Source: Blumeriella jaapii
Lineage: Eukaryota > Ascomycota > Leotiomycetes > Helotiales > Drepanopezizaceae
Direction of reading: 5' to 3'
DNA: 36,988 bases
NCBI GenBank assembly: GCA_009599575.1
Contig: VWND01000058.1
Span: 1 to 36,988 of the forward strand
Both the position numbers and the translations under genes were made by a program. Below the pieces are notes generated by a model that did no database searches, was not told the origin of the DNA, and was given only the letters and a program-made list of their open reading frames with translations. Positions 21,504 through 31,017 of the stretch are shown here, one piece after another (positions within the stretch are counted from its first letter, which is position 1; each line of letters begins with the position of its first letter).

Positions 21504-21526
21504 GGGGGGGGGGGGGGGGGGGGGGG
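21504..21526 (+). repeat. G23 homopolymer
   Basis: Twenty-three consecutive G right after a TACAGTACATAT motif. The exact length is likely unreliable in any assembly. Confidence 0.85.
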
Positions 21527-21709
21527 ATGTTACTAGGTATTGAGGTGTTTTGAAGTGCGGGATTGGTACCCATGTACTGTACAATACTGTAGGTTGTACC
21601 TTTCATTTGGCTGAACATGAAAAAGAAGAAGAGCAAATTTCACGTGAGCTTGGAGACTCGGTTAAGTCAAATACTGTAGGTATTTTGAACAAAATGTTCC
21701 CTGGGCATT

Positions 21710-21732
21710 GGCTGGCTGGCTGGCTGGCTGGT
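21710..21732 (+). repeat. (GGCT)n microsatellite
   Basis: Nearly six copies of GGCT. A (GAG)6 run follows at 21841-21859. Confidence 0.9.
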
Positions 21733-22041
21733 ATGTAATCAGGTAAAACAGCTGAACAAAAGGAACATGGGACACGGTACGTCTTTCGTATGTAATGTTG
21801 CGATGTACGAGCAGGTTGAGGTCCACCGATAGAGGTAAAGGAGGAGGAGGAGGAGGAGGCAGCGGTAGTAGCGAGTGGATGACACAACGATAATGATATA
21901 GGCAAGAGAATTGTGTAGCTTGCAAAGTGCGAAGCAGTTGCGTAGATTGGTGTTTCCTGATCGTCGTTGATAGGAAATTGTGGCATCAACAGTGACGGCA
22001 TTGCTTGGGTACAGCAGCAGATCAGCGGAGTTCTCTACCTG

Positions 22042-22049
22042 TCACGTGA
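22042..22049. promoter_or_regulatory. TCACGTGA E-box-like palindrome
   Basis: A perfect 8-bp palindrome with the CACGTG core used by bHLH factors (Cbf1/Pho4/SREBP-type in fungi), about 510 bp upstream of the DUF6640-like gene. Function is inferred only from the motif. Confidence 0.35.
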
Positions 22050-22559
22050 TATGAAACGCCCCGAGCGATCCAAACACTCCACTTAAACACTGTTCGTCTA
22101 CCGTACTATTACAGTATAGTCAATCCAACACCATTGAGTTCTCTTCGAACAACCGATTCCGGACTGGGATGTACCTCGCCATGCTCTCAGAGTCCAGTTT
22201 CAATACTGTACTTGACTCGCCATCACGAGAAAAACGCGAGGTGGGTGAGCTTTGTTGCACGTCGCAGTTTCGAGTGCATAATCGGATTTGCAGGTCACTT
22301 GGAACCTTGCCAGATCGTACTTTACTACTTACCTAAGCACTTCCTACCCGCCGCAGCTTACTATGTTGTAAGCAACAGCGTGGAGAAGTGGAGATGCCGC
22401 AAGTCCGGTGGTACAGTACAGAACTCGGTTGTTGATAATAGGTCAGCGCTCCTTTTGCTTGAACAAAGCAAGAGACTTCTGGATGGTCTTGCTTTGAAAA
22501 CGTTTTTTCGTTCTTCTATTCTTTGGAAAGGAACCATCTCAGAAGAGAGGAGAAGGAAG

Positions 22560-23043
22560 ATGTTCGGCAAGGCTCTCCTCACCCTGTCGGCCGCGGGGGC
22601 CATGCTTGGTCCCTTCATTGCCGATTTCAACGAGACTCACGTCCTGAACCCGCGCTGGTGAGTAGTAACACCAGGCTCCCAACGATCTCCCCACGGAGTG
22701 TACTGATAAACCACAAACAACCCCCAGGCCTCCTCACGCCAAGTTCCACAACGGGCAGACCATGTCCATGGGCCTGGGCCTCGGCCTCGCGACGCTCTTC
22801 TACACCTACCGCGCGACCGCGTCGCCCGCCATGGCCAGGGACTCGCTCCGGACCGCGGCCGTCTTCGGCAGCATCTACTGGGCCACGGGCTTGAGCGCCA
22901 TCCTGTACCCCGGGAGCTTGGCCATCGACCCGGAGTTCGGCGAGGGCTTCCCGCAGTTCTGGCTGTTTCTCGGCCTAGGCGTTGCGGCCTGGGCGGGCTA
23001 CCTGGTGGAGATGTGGGGGATGGGCGCGCTGAAGAGGGAGTGA
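22560..23043 (+). CDS. Small four-helix membrane protein, DUF6640-like
   Basis: Two exons (22560-22657 and 22728-23043, intron 70 bp) give 137 residues. The start MFGKALLTLSAAGAMLGPF is hydrophobic, followed by [24 protein letters not shown], a strongly conserved stretch of this fungal family. Three more hydrophobic segments follow (about 47-60, 75-95 and 105-128) and a short basic tail LKRE. Homologues are sometimes labelled acetyltransferase in fungal genomes, but I see no such domain and would not transfer that name. It probably lies in an internal membrane; the role is unknown. The intron splits the Trp codon of NPRWPP, and the joined frame restores the family motif exactly. The ATG at 22560 was chosen because family members start here. 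Confidence 0.85.
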
Positions 23044-23172
23044 TGTCGTGGAGAAGGGATGGGGAGCGTCTGTTGCAGAAGAAGCTGGGTCACGCGAGGA
23101 TTACAGATAGGCGAGATGGATGAGTCCATGGGTGGTAGCGGACGTTGGAAGGACAAGGCATGTCCGTATCCC

Positions 23173-23198
23173 CAGCCGAGAGTACCATAACTCGGCTG
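23173..23198. other. Perfect 8-bp hairpin
   Basis: CAGCCGAG and CTCGGCTG with a 10-nt loop, 130 bp after the stop of the DUF6640-like gene, possibly within its 3' UTR. Confidence 0.6.
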
Positions 23199-23283
23199 TT
23201 AAAATGTTTGAAAATCAGTATTATAATTTGAGACTCTGCAGCTCAGGCTCTCTCCTGTAAGTCTTGAAGACGCGATGTTATTG

Positions 23284-23315
23284 TATCCTGACCGAAATGT
23301 TCTTAGGTCAGGATA
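23284..23315. other. Perfect 10-bp hairpin
   Basis: TATCCTGACC and GGTCAGGATA with a 12-nt loop. It lies 85 bp after the previous hairpin. Two perfect stems so close are notable. Confidence 0.65.
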
Positions 23316-23639
23316 AAGATACACGCACCAACACAAGGATGTAGTCTGGATGACGAGGATTGAGAGAGCCAGGGACCGCTGAGAGTATCATGATAGAGAG
23401 AGCGTGTTTGATACTTGAGAGAGATGCCCGTGACAGCTATAAGGAGGCCATGAAGTTGCCGGACACCATCAGAGCTTTGAGTCGTCAGGATCTAAGGCAT
23501 GTCGTGCTTCGATAGGGGCTGCAAGGCTGATACTGCTCTCTGGTCTAAGAGGGTCTTGTGGATAATGAAATGTATTTAGGAAGTTCAAAGCCAGTGCGAT
23601 GATTCTGCTCCTGACATCTTTACCTAGCGCATCTGAAAT

Positions 23640-23800
23640 AAGAAGTGTGTTAAATGAGACAAGCAACAAAAGCTAGATTTCACGTAGCCGTCTCCAAAAA
23701 GAGGAAGTGTATCGAAGTGTGTCGATTGAGACGTGTAACAAAAGCCCGAAATAATTTATCTGTATCCTAAAGAGGAAGTGTATCCAAATGAGACTCAGGT
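23640..23800 (+). repeat. Imperfect ~65-bp tandem repeat, about 2.5 copies
   Basis: The unit starts AGGAAGTGTAT, followed by TGAGAC and GTAACAAAAGC. Copies begin near 23640, 23701 and 23773; the last is cut short. Copies differ by many substitutions. Confidence 0.55.
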
Positions 23801-24231
23801 ATTGGTTACTGATTTGCTCATTGGACCCTTGTCGACTAAGTAAAATTCGCAGGTTGTGGAAAACGATGTAAGAACAAATGCACTATTTCTAAAAACAACA
23901 AACACGATATTTGACAGAATTGCAGTAAAGATTAGTAGAGATTATTATCTTCCATTTAGCTTATCATAAGTGGGTGCAAACACAACGAAGACATTTAAGC
24001 ACCAATGCTATAGCATTTCCCAAGTGCACGCATCCCAAGGAATAGAGATGCTGGGTATCACTCCCAAACGCCTTCGTCCCGTCTATGCAGCTTAGACGGA
24101 CTAGATGACATTTTCCAGCTGTCCGTAACGCCCGTGCCGTATGTGTGTTTGCAAAGAACGTGCAGCTCAGGGTCGGCAAGAACGGTTACAATTCCAGACG
24201 TTCTACTGGTCATTGCGATTGCTTCTTGAGC

Positions 24232-24620
24232 TCACGCAATAGCGTCAACCTCCATCTCATCCCCGGCCTGCTGAGCAAGCTTGCTCTTCGCTTTGGTAGT
24301 CTTTGGTGCATCTGATTTCCGTTAACGTGAATCCTTTAACCTCCTTATCTGAACCTACCTGTCATCTCCACCTCCCCTTCAGCCTTCATAGCCTGCTCCA
24401 GCGCTCGCTTCCTTGCCTTGTTCTTCGCCTTCTCTACCTTCCTTGCTTTCTTCGCCGACAAGGGTGCTAAGGGTCCGTTTGTTGGATGCAGGACGCTGCT
24501 CCTCGCTGTGCCTCGGGGGTTCTTGGAGATACCGCTTGTCGCGCTGCGCTTTTGCACTTTGGCGCGGCTGGCAGTCTTGCGCTGCTTGTTGGGCACGTTG
24601 GGATTCCCGCGAGAAGGCAT
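24232..24620 (-). CDS. Ribosome biogenesis protein Alb1-like
   Basis: Two exons on the minus strand (24359-24620 and 24232-24311, intron 47 bp) encode a very basic 113-residue protein. The core APLSAKKARKVEKAKNKARKR followed by EGEVEMTD matches the Alb1 family, a shuttling factor of pre-60S ribosomal particles that works with Arx1 in nuclear export. The N-terminal half is Lys/Arg/Ser-rich without clear folding and may hold nuclear signals. I chose the ATG at 24620 (MPSRGNPN); an upstream in-frame ATG at 24686 would add 22 residues that look like leader. The exon join uses donor GTAGGT and acceptor CAG and adds an acidic end (GDEMEVDAIA). It is divergent from the Rvs161 gene, with 288 bp between starts. 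The family call rests on the SAKKARK/EGEVEM signature only. Confidence 0.72.
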
Positions 24621-24908
24621 TGCGACGATCTTTGAGGTTGTGGTAAGGTGTTTTCTGGTGCGGTGGCAGAAGGCTGCGAAGTTCACAATTTACTAAGTAA
24701 AAAATCCGAGAATTTGATTTTGGCGGGGTCGTGGTGGCACAGCCACAGAAGCCTCGTTACTTGCCTCGTAGAGAACAAACAATCGCTCGGGATCCTACCC
24801 CAGATCGACGGCAGCAGCTTTATCACGACTTCACGCTCCCGACCTCTCGACACGCGACTCTCTGTGCGATACTTTCTAAAGCCACTGACACCCAATCCCA
24901 CTGCCGCA
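24621..24908. promoter_or_regulatory. Shared divergent promoter of Alb1 and Rvs161
   Basis: Only 288 bp separate the two start codons, so both promoters and leaders must lie here. I saw no TATA box and no well-known factor site that I would name. Confidence 0.5.
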
Positions 24909-25886
24909 ATGTCCTGGGCAGGTTCGAAATCCACTCCCCCAGCTTCGATCTACCCCCGCTCACCTCTCTAGGCTTCAAGAAAAATGTCAACCGGGCCACG
25001 ACCCAGGTGATGATGAAGACGGGCCACGTCGAGAGAACTAATGATCGTGACTACGAGGTTGAAGAGAGACGGTACCGTACGATGGAGTCGGCGTCGATGC
25101 GGCTGCAGAAGGAGGCTAAGGGGTATCTGGATTCTCTACGAGGTAGGGCTGGCTAGCCTACAGAACGAGAGCCACGGCTGATGTCTATAGCTATGACGGC
25201 CTCTCAAATGCGAATTGCAGAGACCATCGATGCTTTCTATGGTGATGCTGGAGCAAAGGATGGAGTCAGCAGGAGCTACAAGCAGGCCGTGGAGGACCTG
25301 GATGCAGAGACTATCAAAGCACTAGATGGACCCTACCGGTATGCCTACGTGCCATGCGGTTGGATATATCTGACATCTACAGTACGACGGTGTTGGATCC
25401 CATCTCTAGATTCTGCGCATACTTCCCCGACATCAATGAGTGTACGGAGACCCATATCTTCTTCGTATGCATGCCTGACAGGAACCAGGTATCAAGAAAC
25501 GCAACCATAAGCTTCTAGACTACGACGCCATGCGCGCAAAGGTCAAGAAACTTGTGGAGAAGCCCGACAAGGACGTCACCAAGCTCCCGCGTGCAGAGAA
25601 GGATGCCGAGATGGCAAAGGCAGCCTATGAGCAACTGAACGAGCAACTATCTTCCGAACTCCCGCAAGTCATCGATCTCCGCGTGCCGTACCTCGATCCT
25701 TCGTTCGAAGCGCTCGTCAAGATCCAGCTGCGATTCTGTGCGGAGGCGTACTCACGGATGGCGCAAGTACAACAATACCTGGATGCGGACACGAGAGAGC
25801 AGTATGCGCAGGGACAGTTGGATTCGAGGGTAGAGGAGGTGCTGCAGGAGATTCGGGAGCTGAGCATCAGTGGGACGGTTGTTTAG
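24909..25886 (+). CDS. RVS161: BAR domain protein Rvs161 (amphiphysin-like)
   Basis: Binds and bends membranes as a heterodimer with Rvs167 during endocytosis and at the actin cortex. Five exons are inferred: 24909-24921, 24972-25142, 25191-25338, 25383-25441 and 25489-25886, giving 262 residues, close to the yeast protein (265). The sequence begins MSWAGFKKNVNRATTQVMMKTG, the family hallmark, and the BAR domain fills about residues 10-240 with YRTMESASMRLQKEAKGYLDSLR and DPSFEALVKIQLRFCAEAY. There is no SH3 domain, as expected for the Rvs161 side of the pair. The first coding exon is only 13 nt and its donor (GTTCGA) is weak, but the conserved MSWAG|FKK junction supports it. The exon 4-5 join gives PDINECIKKRNHKLLDYD. 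Confidence 0.95.
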
Positions 25887-26333
25887 GATGGAGGGAGGGG
25901 TGTGTAATACCTATGGATACCAGGGTTTGAGGGAGTTGGGAGTTGTAGAGATGCTAATGAAGACCGGAGGCTTTTTCAGATCTTGTTTTGGAGTCATTTC
26001 GACGGCTCATCGGGATCAGCTATCGAAGTCGATGAAGCTCATGTCAGTTTACAGCTCTAGGATGGTACAGTTATGCCTGAATGCCGTCATCTGGATCTCA
26101 ACTGTGCCACTGCCTCCGATGACTCTTCGGTAAAACGCCGTCTGACGAGATCGCCTCAGTTATCTCATGTATAGCAGCAAGCAGTTTTCCCTTTTCTTTT
26201 TATTCTTTGTAACTATTGAATCGTTTTCCCTTCTCTCTCTTCAATAAACTGTTGCCCAAGAACCATCTTGATCAAAAACTGGATTCTCGAAAAACCAGCG
26301 CCACAACTCAGCCTCCCTTCTGGCTAGTGCAGA
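25887..26333. other. Rvs161 3' region and leader of peptidyl-tRNA hydrolase
   Basis: 447 bp with no gene. An 87-codon plus-strand frame at 25870-26133 has no recognisable content. A T-rich segment at 26188-26210 precedes the next gene. Confidence 0.5.
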
Positions 26334-27068
26334 ATGGCAGGGGTCACAAAAAAGTCGACGCCTTCTTCTTCCCCAGACTCAACGCTCACACGCAAACAAC
26401 AGCGACAGCAGCAACTACGGCGCGATTTCGAAACGACGCTCACGCCGTCAGAGAGTGACTCGGATTCGATAGCAGCAGTACCACTCATCATGCGCCCCTT
26501 TCCAGTGACGGAACCCGTCCGCCTCCTCGTCTGCTCAATAGGCAATCCAGCACCCTACCTCGACACCCTCCACTCCGCTGGCCACACGGTCCTCACCTCT
26601 CTCGCCAGCTCCCTCGGCTACCCTGATTTCCGGAGGAACGTACGGTACGGTGGGCTCCTCTCCACCAGAGGCGACTTTGTCCTGTGGCAGTCCAGCTCGC
26701 AGATGAACGTCTCGGGCGTCGGCGTCGCGCAGGCGTGGAGGCAATTCGTAAACGAGACCCCCAGGCAGGGTGCTAGGTTGATCGTTGTCCACGATGAGCT
26801 GGAGCTGGCGCTGGGGATGGTGAGAGCTAAGCCCGGGACGGCCAGCCCGAAAGGGCACAACGGGCTCAAGAGCGTGAATGAGTGCCTGAAGGGAGAGCCG
26901 TACACGCGGATCGGGGTGGGCATTGGACGCCCGGAGAGTAGGGAGACGGGAGATGTGAGTGCGTACGTGTTGAGGAATATGACGCCGCTGGAGAGGGGCA
27001 GGATTGAGGGTGCTGTGGGGCGCGTGGAGCAGGAGTTGAAGAGGTTGGCGAAGGGTTCGCCGAAGTAG
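26334..27068 (+). CDS. PTH1: Peptidyl-tRNA hydrolase, Pth1 family
   Basis: Cleaves the ester between peptide and tRNA on drop-off peptidyl-tRNAs; in fungi this bacterial-type enzyme is usually mitochondrial. Intronless, 244 residues. The catalytic domain starts near residue 62 (RLLVCSIGNP). Expected active-site residues are Asn71 in GNP, His80 in TLHSAGH, Asn125 in SQMNVSG, Asp154 in VVHDELEL and Asn176 in GHNGLKS. Two details differ from the bacterial signature: the loop from Asn71 to His80 is one residue shorter, and the Asn after the catalytic His is Ser. The first 60 residues are Ser-, Gln- and Arg-rich with an acidic patch (SESDSDS); a second Met at 53 is a possible alternative start. 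It ends with a basic C-terminus. It follows Rvs161 on the same strand after 447 bp. Confidence 0.9.
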   Translation: MAGVTKKSTPSSSPDSTLTRKQQRQQQLRRDFETTLTPSESDSDSIAAVPLIMRPFPVTEPVRLLVCSIGNPAPYLDTLHSAGHTVLTSLASSLGYPDFRRNVRYGGLLSTRGDFVLWQSSSQMNVSGVGVAQAWRQFVNETPRQGARLIVVHDELELALGMVRAKPGTASPKGHNGLKSVNECLKGEPYTRIGVGIGRPESRETGDVSAYVLRNMTPLERGRIEGAVGRVEQELKRLAKGSPK

Positions 27069-29152
27069 TGAAGATGGTGGGGGATGTAAATGGTGGACAA
27101 TAGATTCAGACGTGGTGAGAAGTGCTGGCTCGCTCAAGGCGTGGACGATTGAGCCGGACGATCAAGATGAAGGAGACATAGGAAATTGGGAACCTGGTCG
27201 ACTAGAGACCCGGATTCTTCAACATCTTGACACCCAGACGAGCCTGAGCGCGTCGCTTGGAGCTACAAGAGAAGAGTTTCGACTGGGACAAAGGGTATGC
27301 TTCACCAAAAGCCTTACCGACTCAAGCCACTAGAGAACTATTCGTTAGTCTTGTATGGATCTTCACACGGAGAAGCAGATTTGACAGAAGATATTATGTA
27401 CACTCTGTACTTTGTTACAGACAAGTACTTTCCGAAGATACCCAGGTTGCTGTCATATCTCCACTACAAGGAACCATCCTATTCTATCACCGTTCTAATC
27501 CAATTACCATTTTTGTTTTAGGATATGAGAAGAGTATTTCAATGGCAACTTAAGTCTCTAATTACGCAGTACTGTTGCAAGTTCATTTTTCTACTGTTTG
27601 CACGTCCAGATTAGCTGCAGATCGAGGGCGAAGCTTAATACATTTGGGCAAAAGTTGGACTACACGCGAGTGTTTACTTCGAGAAGGTAACCTCGCTTGT
27701 TCTATGTACATACTACGCCCGTTTATCTACTACCAAGTAAGACACCAAGCCAGTAAAGAAGAGATAGTGCAGGACTGAATACTCACGCAAAGACTTGCCG
27801 CCCTCCAGGAGCCCTCAAAACCACGTTCGCGCTCGTGACGAACTGGCGGCCAAAATCTCGAGTCTTCGGTTTACACGTCATCATCAGAGTTCTTAGTACT
27901 GTAGGATGACACCTGCATTTTCCGAAGACGTCTCGGACTCGCCCAAAAATAAGAAGAACGAGAGAAATAGAAAGGTTATAACGACTGTACTTTAACTACG
28001 CTTCTGATACGATGCAGATAGACAGGTCTAAATCGTGGTGGGAGAGACAAGGGGGACGAGTGTATCTTTGGGGCCTTCTCTCTCCTGTTCACCCGCGTGA
28101 CCGTGACCAATTTGCTGACTTTGCTTATACTTATGGAATCTCATCTTTTGATATATCATCGTGGCTCTTGTTCGTAGATGGAACCGATTCTGGTGAATGG
28201 AATAGTTATCGTCAGGGTCCGAGAGCTATCATCTTGTGCTGAAGAATCCTTGCTTCGTGTAGATCAGCTTTCCATTCTGACAGGTATAATTAATCGCATC
28301 CTTTAGATACGTCTTTTCTTTTCCCGGACATCTTCGCGAGGAAAGATTTGAGGAGCAAGGAGGGACGTCAAGAAGAAATGATTGGGCCAGGAACTTATCG
28401 GTAGCTAAGGGCCTGTGATTTGGTTGTACGTACTGTATATCCCGTAGCACGAAGCAGAGCTTTTGAACATGGGGAGCGCCTCTGCCTCTTTGAAGCAACG
28501 GGGAAGAAGCAACGGGGAAGAAGCAACTCCTACAAGCAGAACTCACAACAGAGACTACATCGAAGAATCTTGAATGATGGGGATTGCAAGATCAATGTCT
28601 TTAATTTGTGGGTCAAGAGCTTATCTGACCTACCTCGATCTCCACGCCTGCAGGCAATGCGGATTCCACGACAGCCACAACGAAGCAGTCAAGGTGACTT
28701 TTCCACATCATTGATTAAATATCTCTTGAATGCTTCTCCGCACTTGTCTCCGGGATGCGGGGTAAAAGCTACTGCATTTACCTACCTATTATAGACAAGA
28801 TGCGTGCTGCCGGATGACAATTAAAGCAATAGCTGCGCTAAGCTTCACTGCCCAGAACGCGCGAGGATGAGAGGGGAAAGGTGAAGCTATCCCCAGACTC
28901 GCGTAGCCAATCACAACACGGCCTTAACTGCTTATTTCAACGTCTCGGCACCCGTGGAAATCCCCTGCCGAGATGATTTGGTGGAGAGACAGGAGACAGA
29001 GCGAGGCGCTTGGAATTCTTCTGCGCCGACATACAAAACAACGACCACCACCCGCCTTTGGTCTTCTCCACCACCACACCCCGTCCCCGAATAACGTCAA
29101 CGGTGTCGAATCGAATATCCCGTCGCAATCAAGCATAGCACCCAACGCAAGC
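27069..29152. other. 2.1-kb intergenic stretch upstream of the ALAS gene
   Basis: No gene I can support. A 74-codon frame at 27297-27521 looks somewhat protein-like (ENYSLVLYGSSHGEADL) but matches nothing I know. A short minus-strand frame at about 27785-27880 also looks coding-like and is followed by a donor-like GTGAGT. A 76-codon frame at 28012-28242 is unrecognised. The last 300 bp form the promoter of the haem gene. Confidence 0.45.
28907..28911 (+). promoter_or_regulatory. CCAAT box upstream of ALAS
   Basis: AGCCAATCACA lies about 245 bp before the ALAS start codon. The match to a CCAAT-binding (HAP) complex site is good, and haem and iron genes are known targets in fungi. Use at this site is inferred. 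Confidence 0.45.
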
Positions 29153-31017
29153 ATGGACGCCGCGCTCCGCCAGTCCAGGGCCCTGTGTCCCTTCATGAAG
29201 AAGGCCTCTCCTGCCACGCTCCGCTCCCTTTCGACGTCCAGTCGCCAGGGCGGCAGCATGTCCAACCTGCAGACCATTGCCCGGCGATGTCCCATCATGG
29301 GCAAGGCCCTCGCCGTCCAGACGGCCAAATCGTCCAAGGTAGGCGGCCTGGGTGGCGTCGCGGCGCTCAGAGCCATCCGGGCCTTCTCTGGGAAGGCCGG
29401 CGCAGGCAAGGCGAAGTTGCACACCAGCCGTTCCAACGAGGCCAGAGCCGTGGACGATGGTCTATTTGGCCGGGAGGGTATGTGCCGTCGACAAGATGCG
29501 AGAGCGAGCAATGGCTAACCGCAACAGTCCCCCTCCACCATGGCAAGCCAGCCCGGCCAGCCCAGCACAAAGGCAAGCAATTCGACTACGAGTCTTTCTA
29601 CAACATCGAGCTGGAGAAGAAGCACAAGGACAAGTCCTACCGCTACTTCAACAATATCAACCGCATGGCCAAGGAGTTCCCGCGCGCCCACAAGGACAGC
29701 AAGGACGACAAGGTCACAGTCTGGTGCTCCAACGACTATCTCGGCATGGGCAGCAATCCCAAGGTCCTGAAGAGCATGCACGAGACGCTGGACGAGTACG
29801 GAGCCGGTGCTGGTGGAACTAGGAATATTTCAGGCCACAACAAGCACGCCGTCAGCTTGGAGGCCGCGGTGGCAAAGCTGCACGCCAAGGACGCGGCATT
29901 GGTTTTCACATCTTGCTATGTGGCCAACGATGCCACTCTTGCGACTTTGGGAAGCAAATTGCCGGACTGCGTTATTCTGTCCGACAGCTTGAACCATGCG
30001 TCCATGATCCAGGGGATCCGGCACTCGGGCGCAAAGAAGGTCGTATTCAAACACAATGATCTCGCAGACCTCGAAGCTAAACTGGCATCTCTGCCCCCCG
30101 AAGTCCCGAAAATCATCGCTTTTGAGTCGGTGTACAGCATGTGCGGCTCCATTGGCCCAATTGAAGGTATCTGCGACTTGGCCGAAAAGTACGGAGCCTT
30201 GACTTTTCTCGATGAAGTCCATGCTGTTGGCATGTACGGACCACACGGCGCAGGGGTAGCTGAACATCTGGATTTCGAGGCGCATGTTGCTGGAAAGCCC
30301 AAGGGCACGATCATGGATCGCATCGATATCATCACTGGAACTTTGGGGAAAGCCTACGGCTGTGTAGGCGGCTACATTGCCGGCTCCACCAAGATGGTTG
30401 ACACGATCCGCTCTCTCGCGCCTGGCTTCATCTTCACGACGTCTCTTCCACCTGCGACTATGGCCGGTGCGCAGACTGCTATTGAGTACCAAATGGAGTA
30501 TCAAGGCGATCGCCGTCTCCAGCAATTACACACTCGAGCTGTCAAGGACTCGCTTGCGGAGCACGATATACCCGTCATCCCGAACCCCTCTCACATCATC
30601 CCTGTGCTCGTCGGTAACGCCGAGCTTGCCAAGAAGGCTTCTGACATGCTTCTGGAGACCCATGGCATCTACGTGCAGTCCATCAACTACCCAACTGTGC
30701 CCGTTGGTCAAGAGCGTCTGCGCATCACCCCCACCCCAGGACACGTGCGTGAATTCCGCGAGGAGCTTGTAGGCGCGCTGGAGAATGTGTGGCAGGAGCT
30801 GGGACTGAAGAGGACGAGCCAATGGAGGGACGAAGGCGGATTCATTGGGGTCGGTGAAGACGGAACAGAGGCCGTAGAGCCCCTGTGGACGGATGCGCAG
30901 CTGGGCGTGACCGAGGTCGTGAGAGAGATGAAGAAGAGTGGCCCTGTTGGGGTGATGGAGGCTCTGCTCGAACGAGAAACCAATGCTACTGCGAAGGCAG
31001 TTGCCGCTGCTGCGTAA
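29153..31017 (+). CDS. HEM1: 5-aminolevulinate synthase, mitochondrial
   Basis: Condenses glycine with succinyl-CoA to 5-aminolevulinate, the first step of haem synthesis, in the mitochondrial matrix with pyridoxal phosphate. Two exons (29153-29477 and 29528-31017, intron 50 bp) give 604 residues. The N-terminus is a basic targeting sequence with two CP-type haem-regulatory motifs, ALCPF (Cys12) and RRCPIM (Cys46). The catalytic core runs from [20 protein letters not shown] and has the DEVHAVG motif (337-343) and the PLP lysine Lys383 in [12 protein letters not shown]. The C-terminal domain includes HIIPVLVG and [10 protein letters not shown], followed by an Ala-rich tail. The ATG at 29153 ([14 protein letters not shown]) fits fungal orthologues although the frame is open further upstream. 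It is convergent with the carboxypeptidase gene. A CCAAT box lies upstream. Confidence 0.97.

Larger units (their letters stand above)
19396..22559. other. Microsatellite-rich intergenic stretch
   Basis: 3.2 kb with no supported gene. It holds a (TTTC)n run, a T15 run, a (GTGA)15 run, many TACTGTAC motifs (20549-20575, 20710-20722, 20913-20937, 21066-21077, 21188-21197, 21572-21591), a G23 run, a (GGCT)n run and a (GAG)n run. The segment from about 22040 to 22559 is the likely promoter and leader of the DUF6640-like gene. Its reading frame is open upstream to 22134, but that part is not protein-like. Confidence 0.6.
23044..24231. other. Intergenic stretch with hairpins and short repeat
   Basis: No gene seen over 1.2 kb. 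It holds two perfect hairpins (23173-23198 and 23284-23315), then AT-rich DNA with a loose tandem repeat at 23640-23800. From 23964 to 24179 a minus-strand frame of 71 codons is open but not recognisable. The 3' end of Alb1 lies just to the right. Confidence 0.5.

Noticed and set aside
28012..28242. 76-codon frame upstream of ALAS
   Set aside because: It has an ATG and a normal composition but no motif, splice signals or neighbours that support it.
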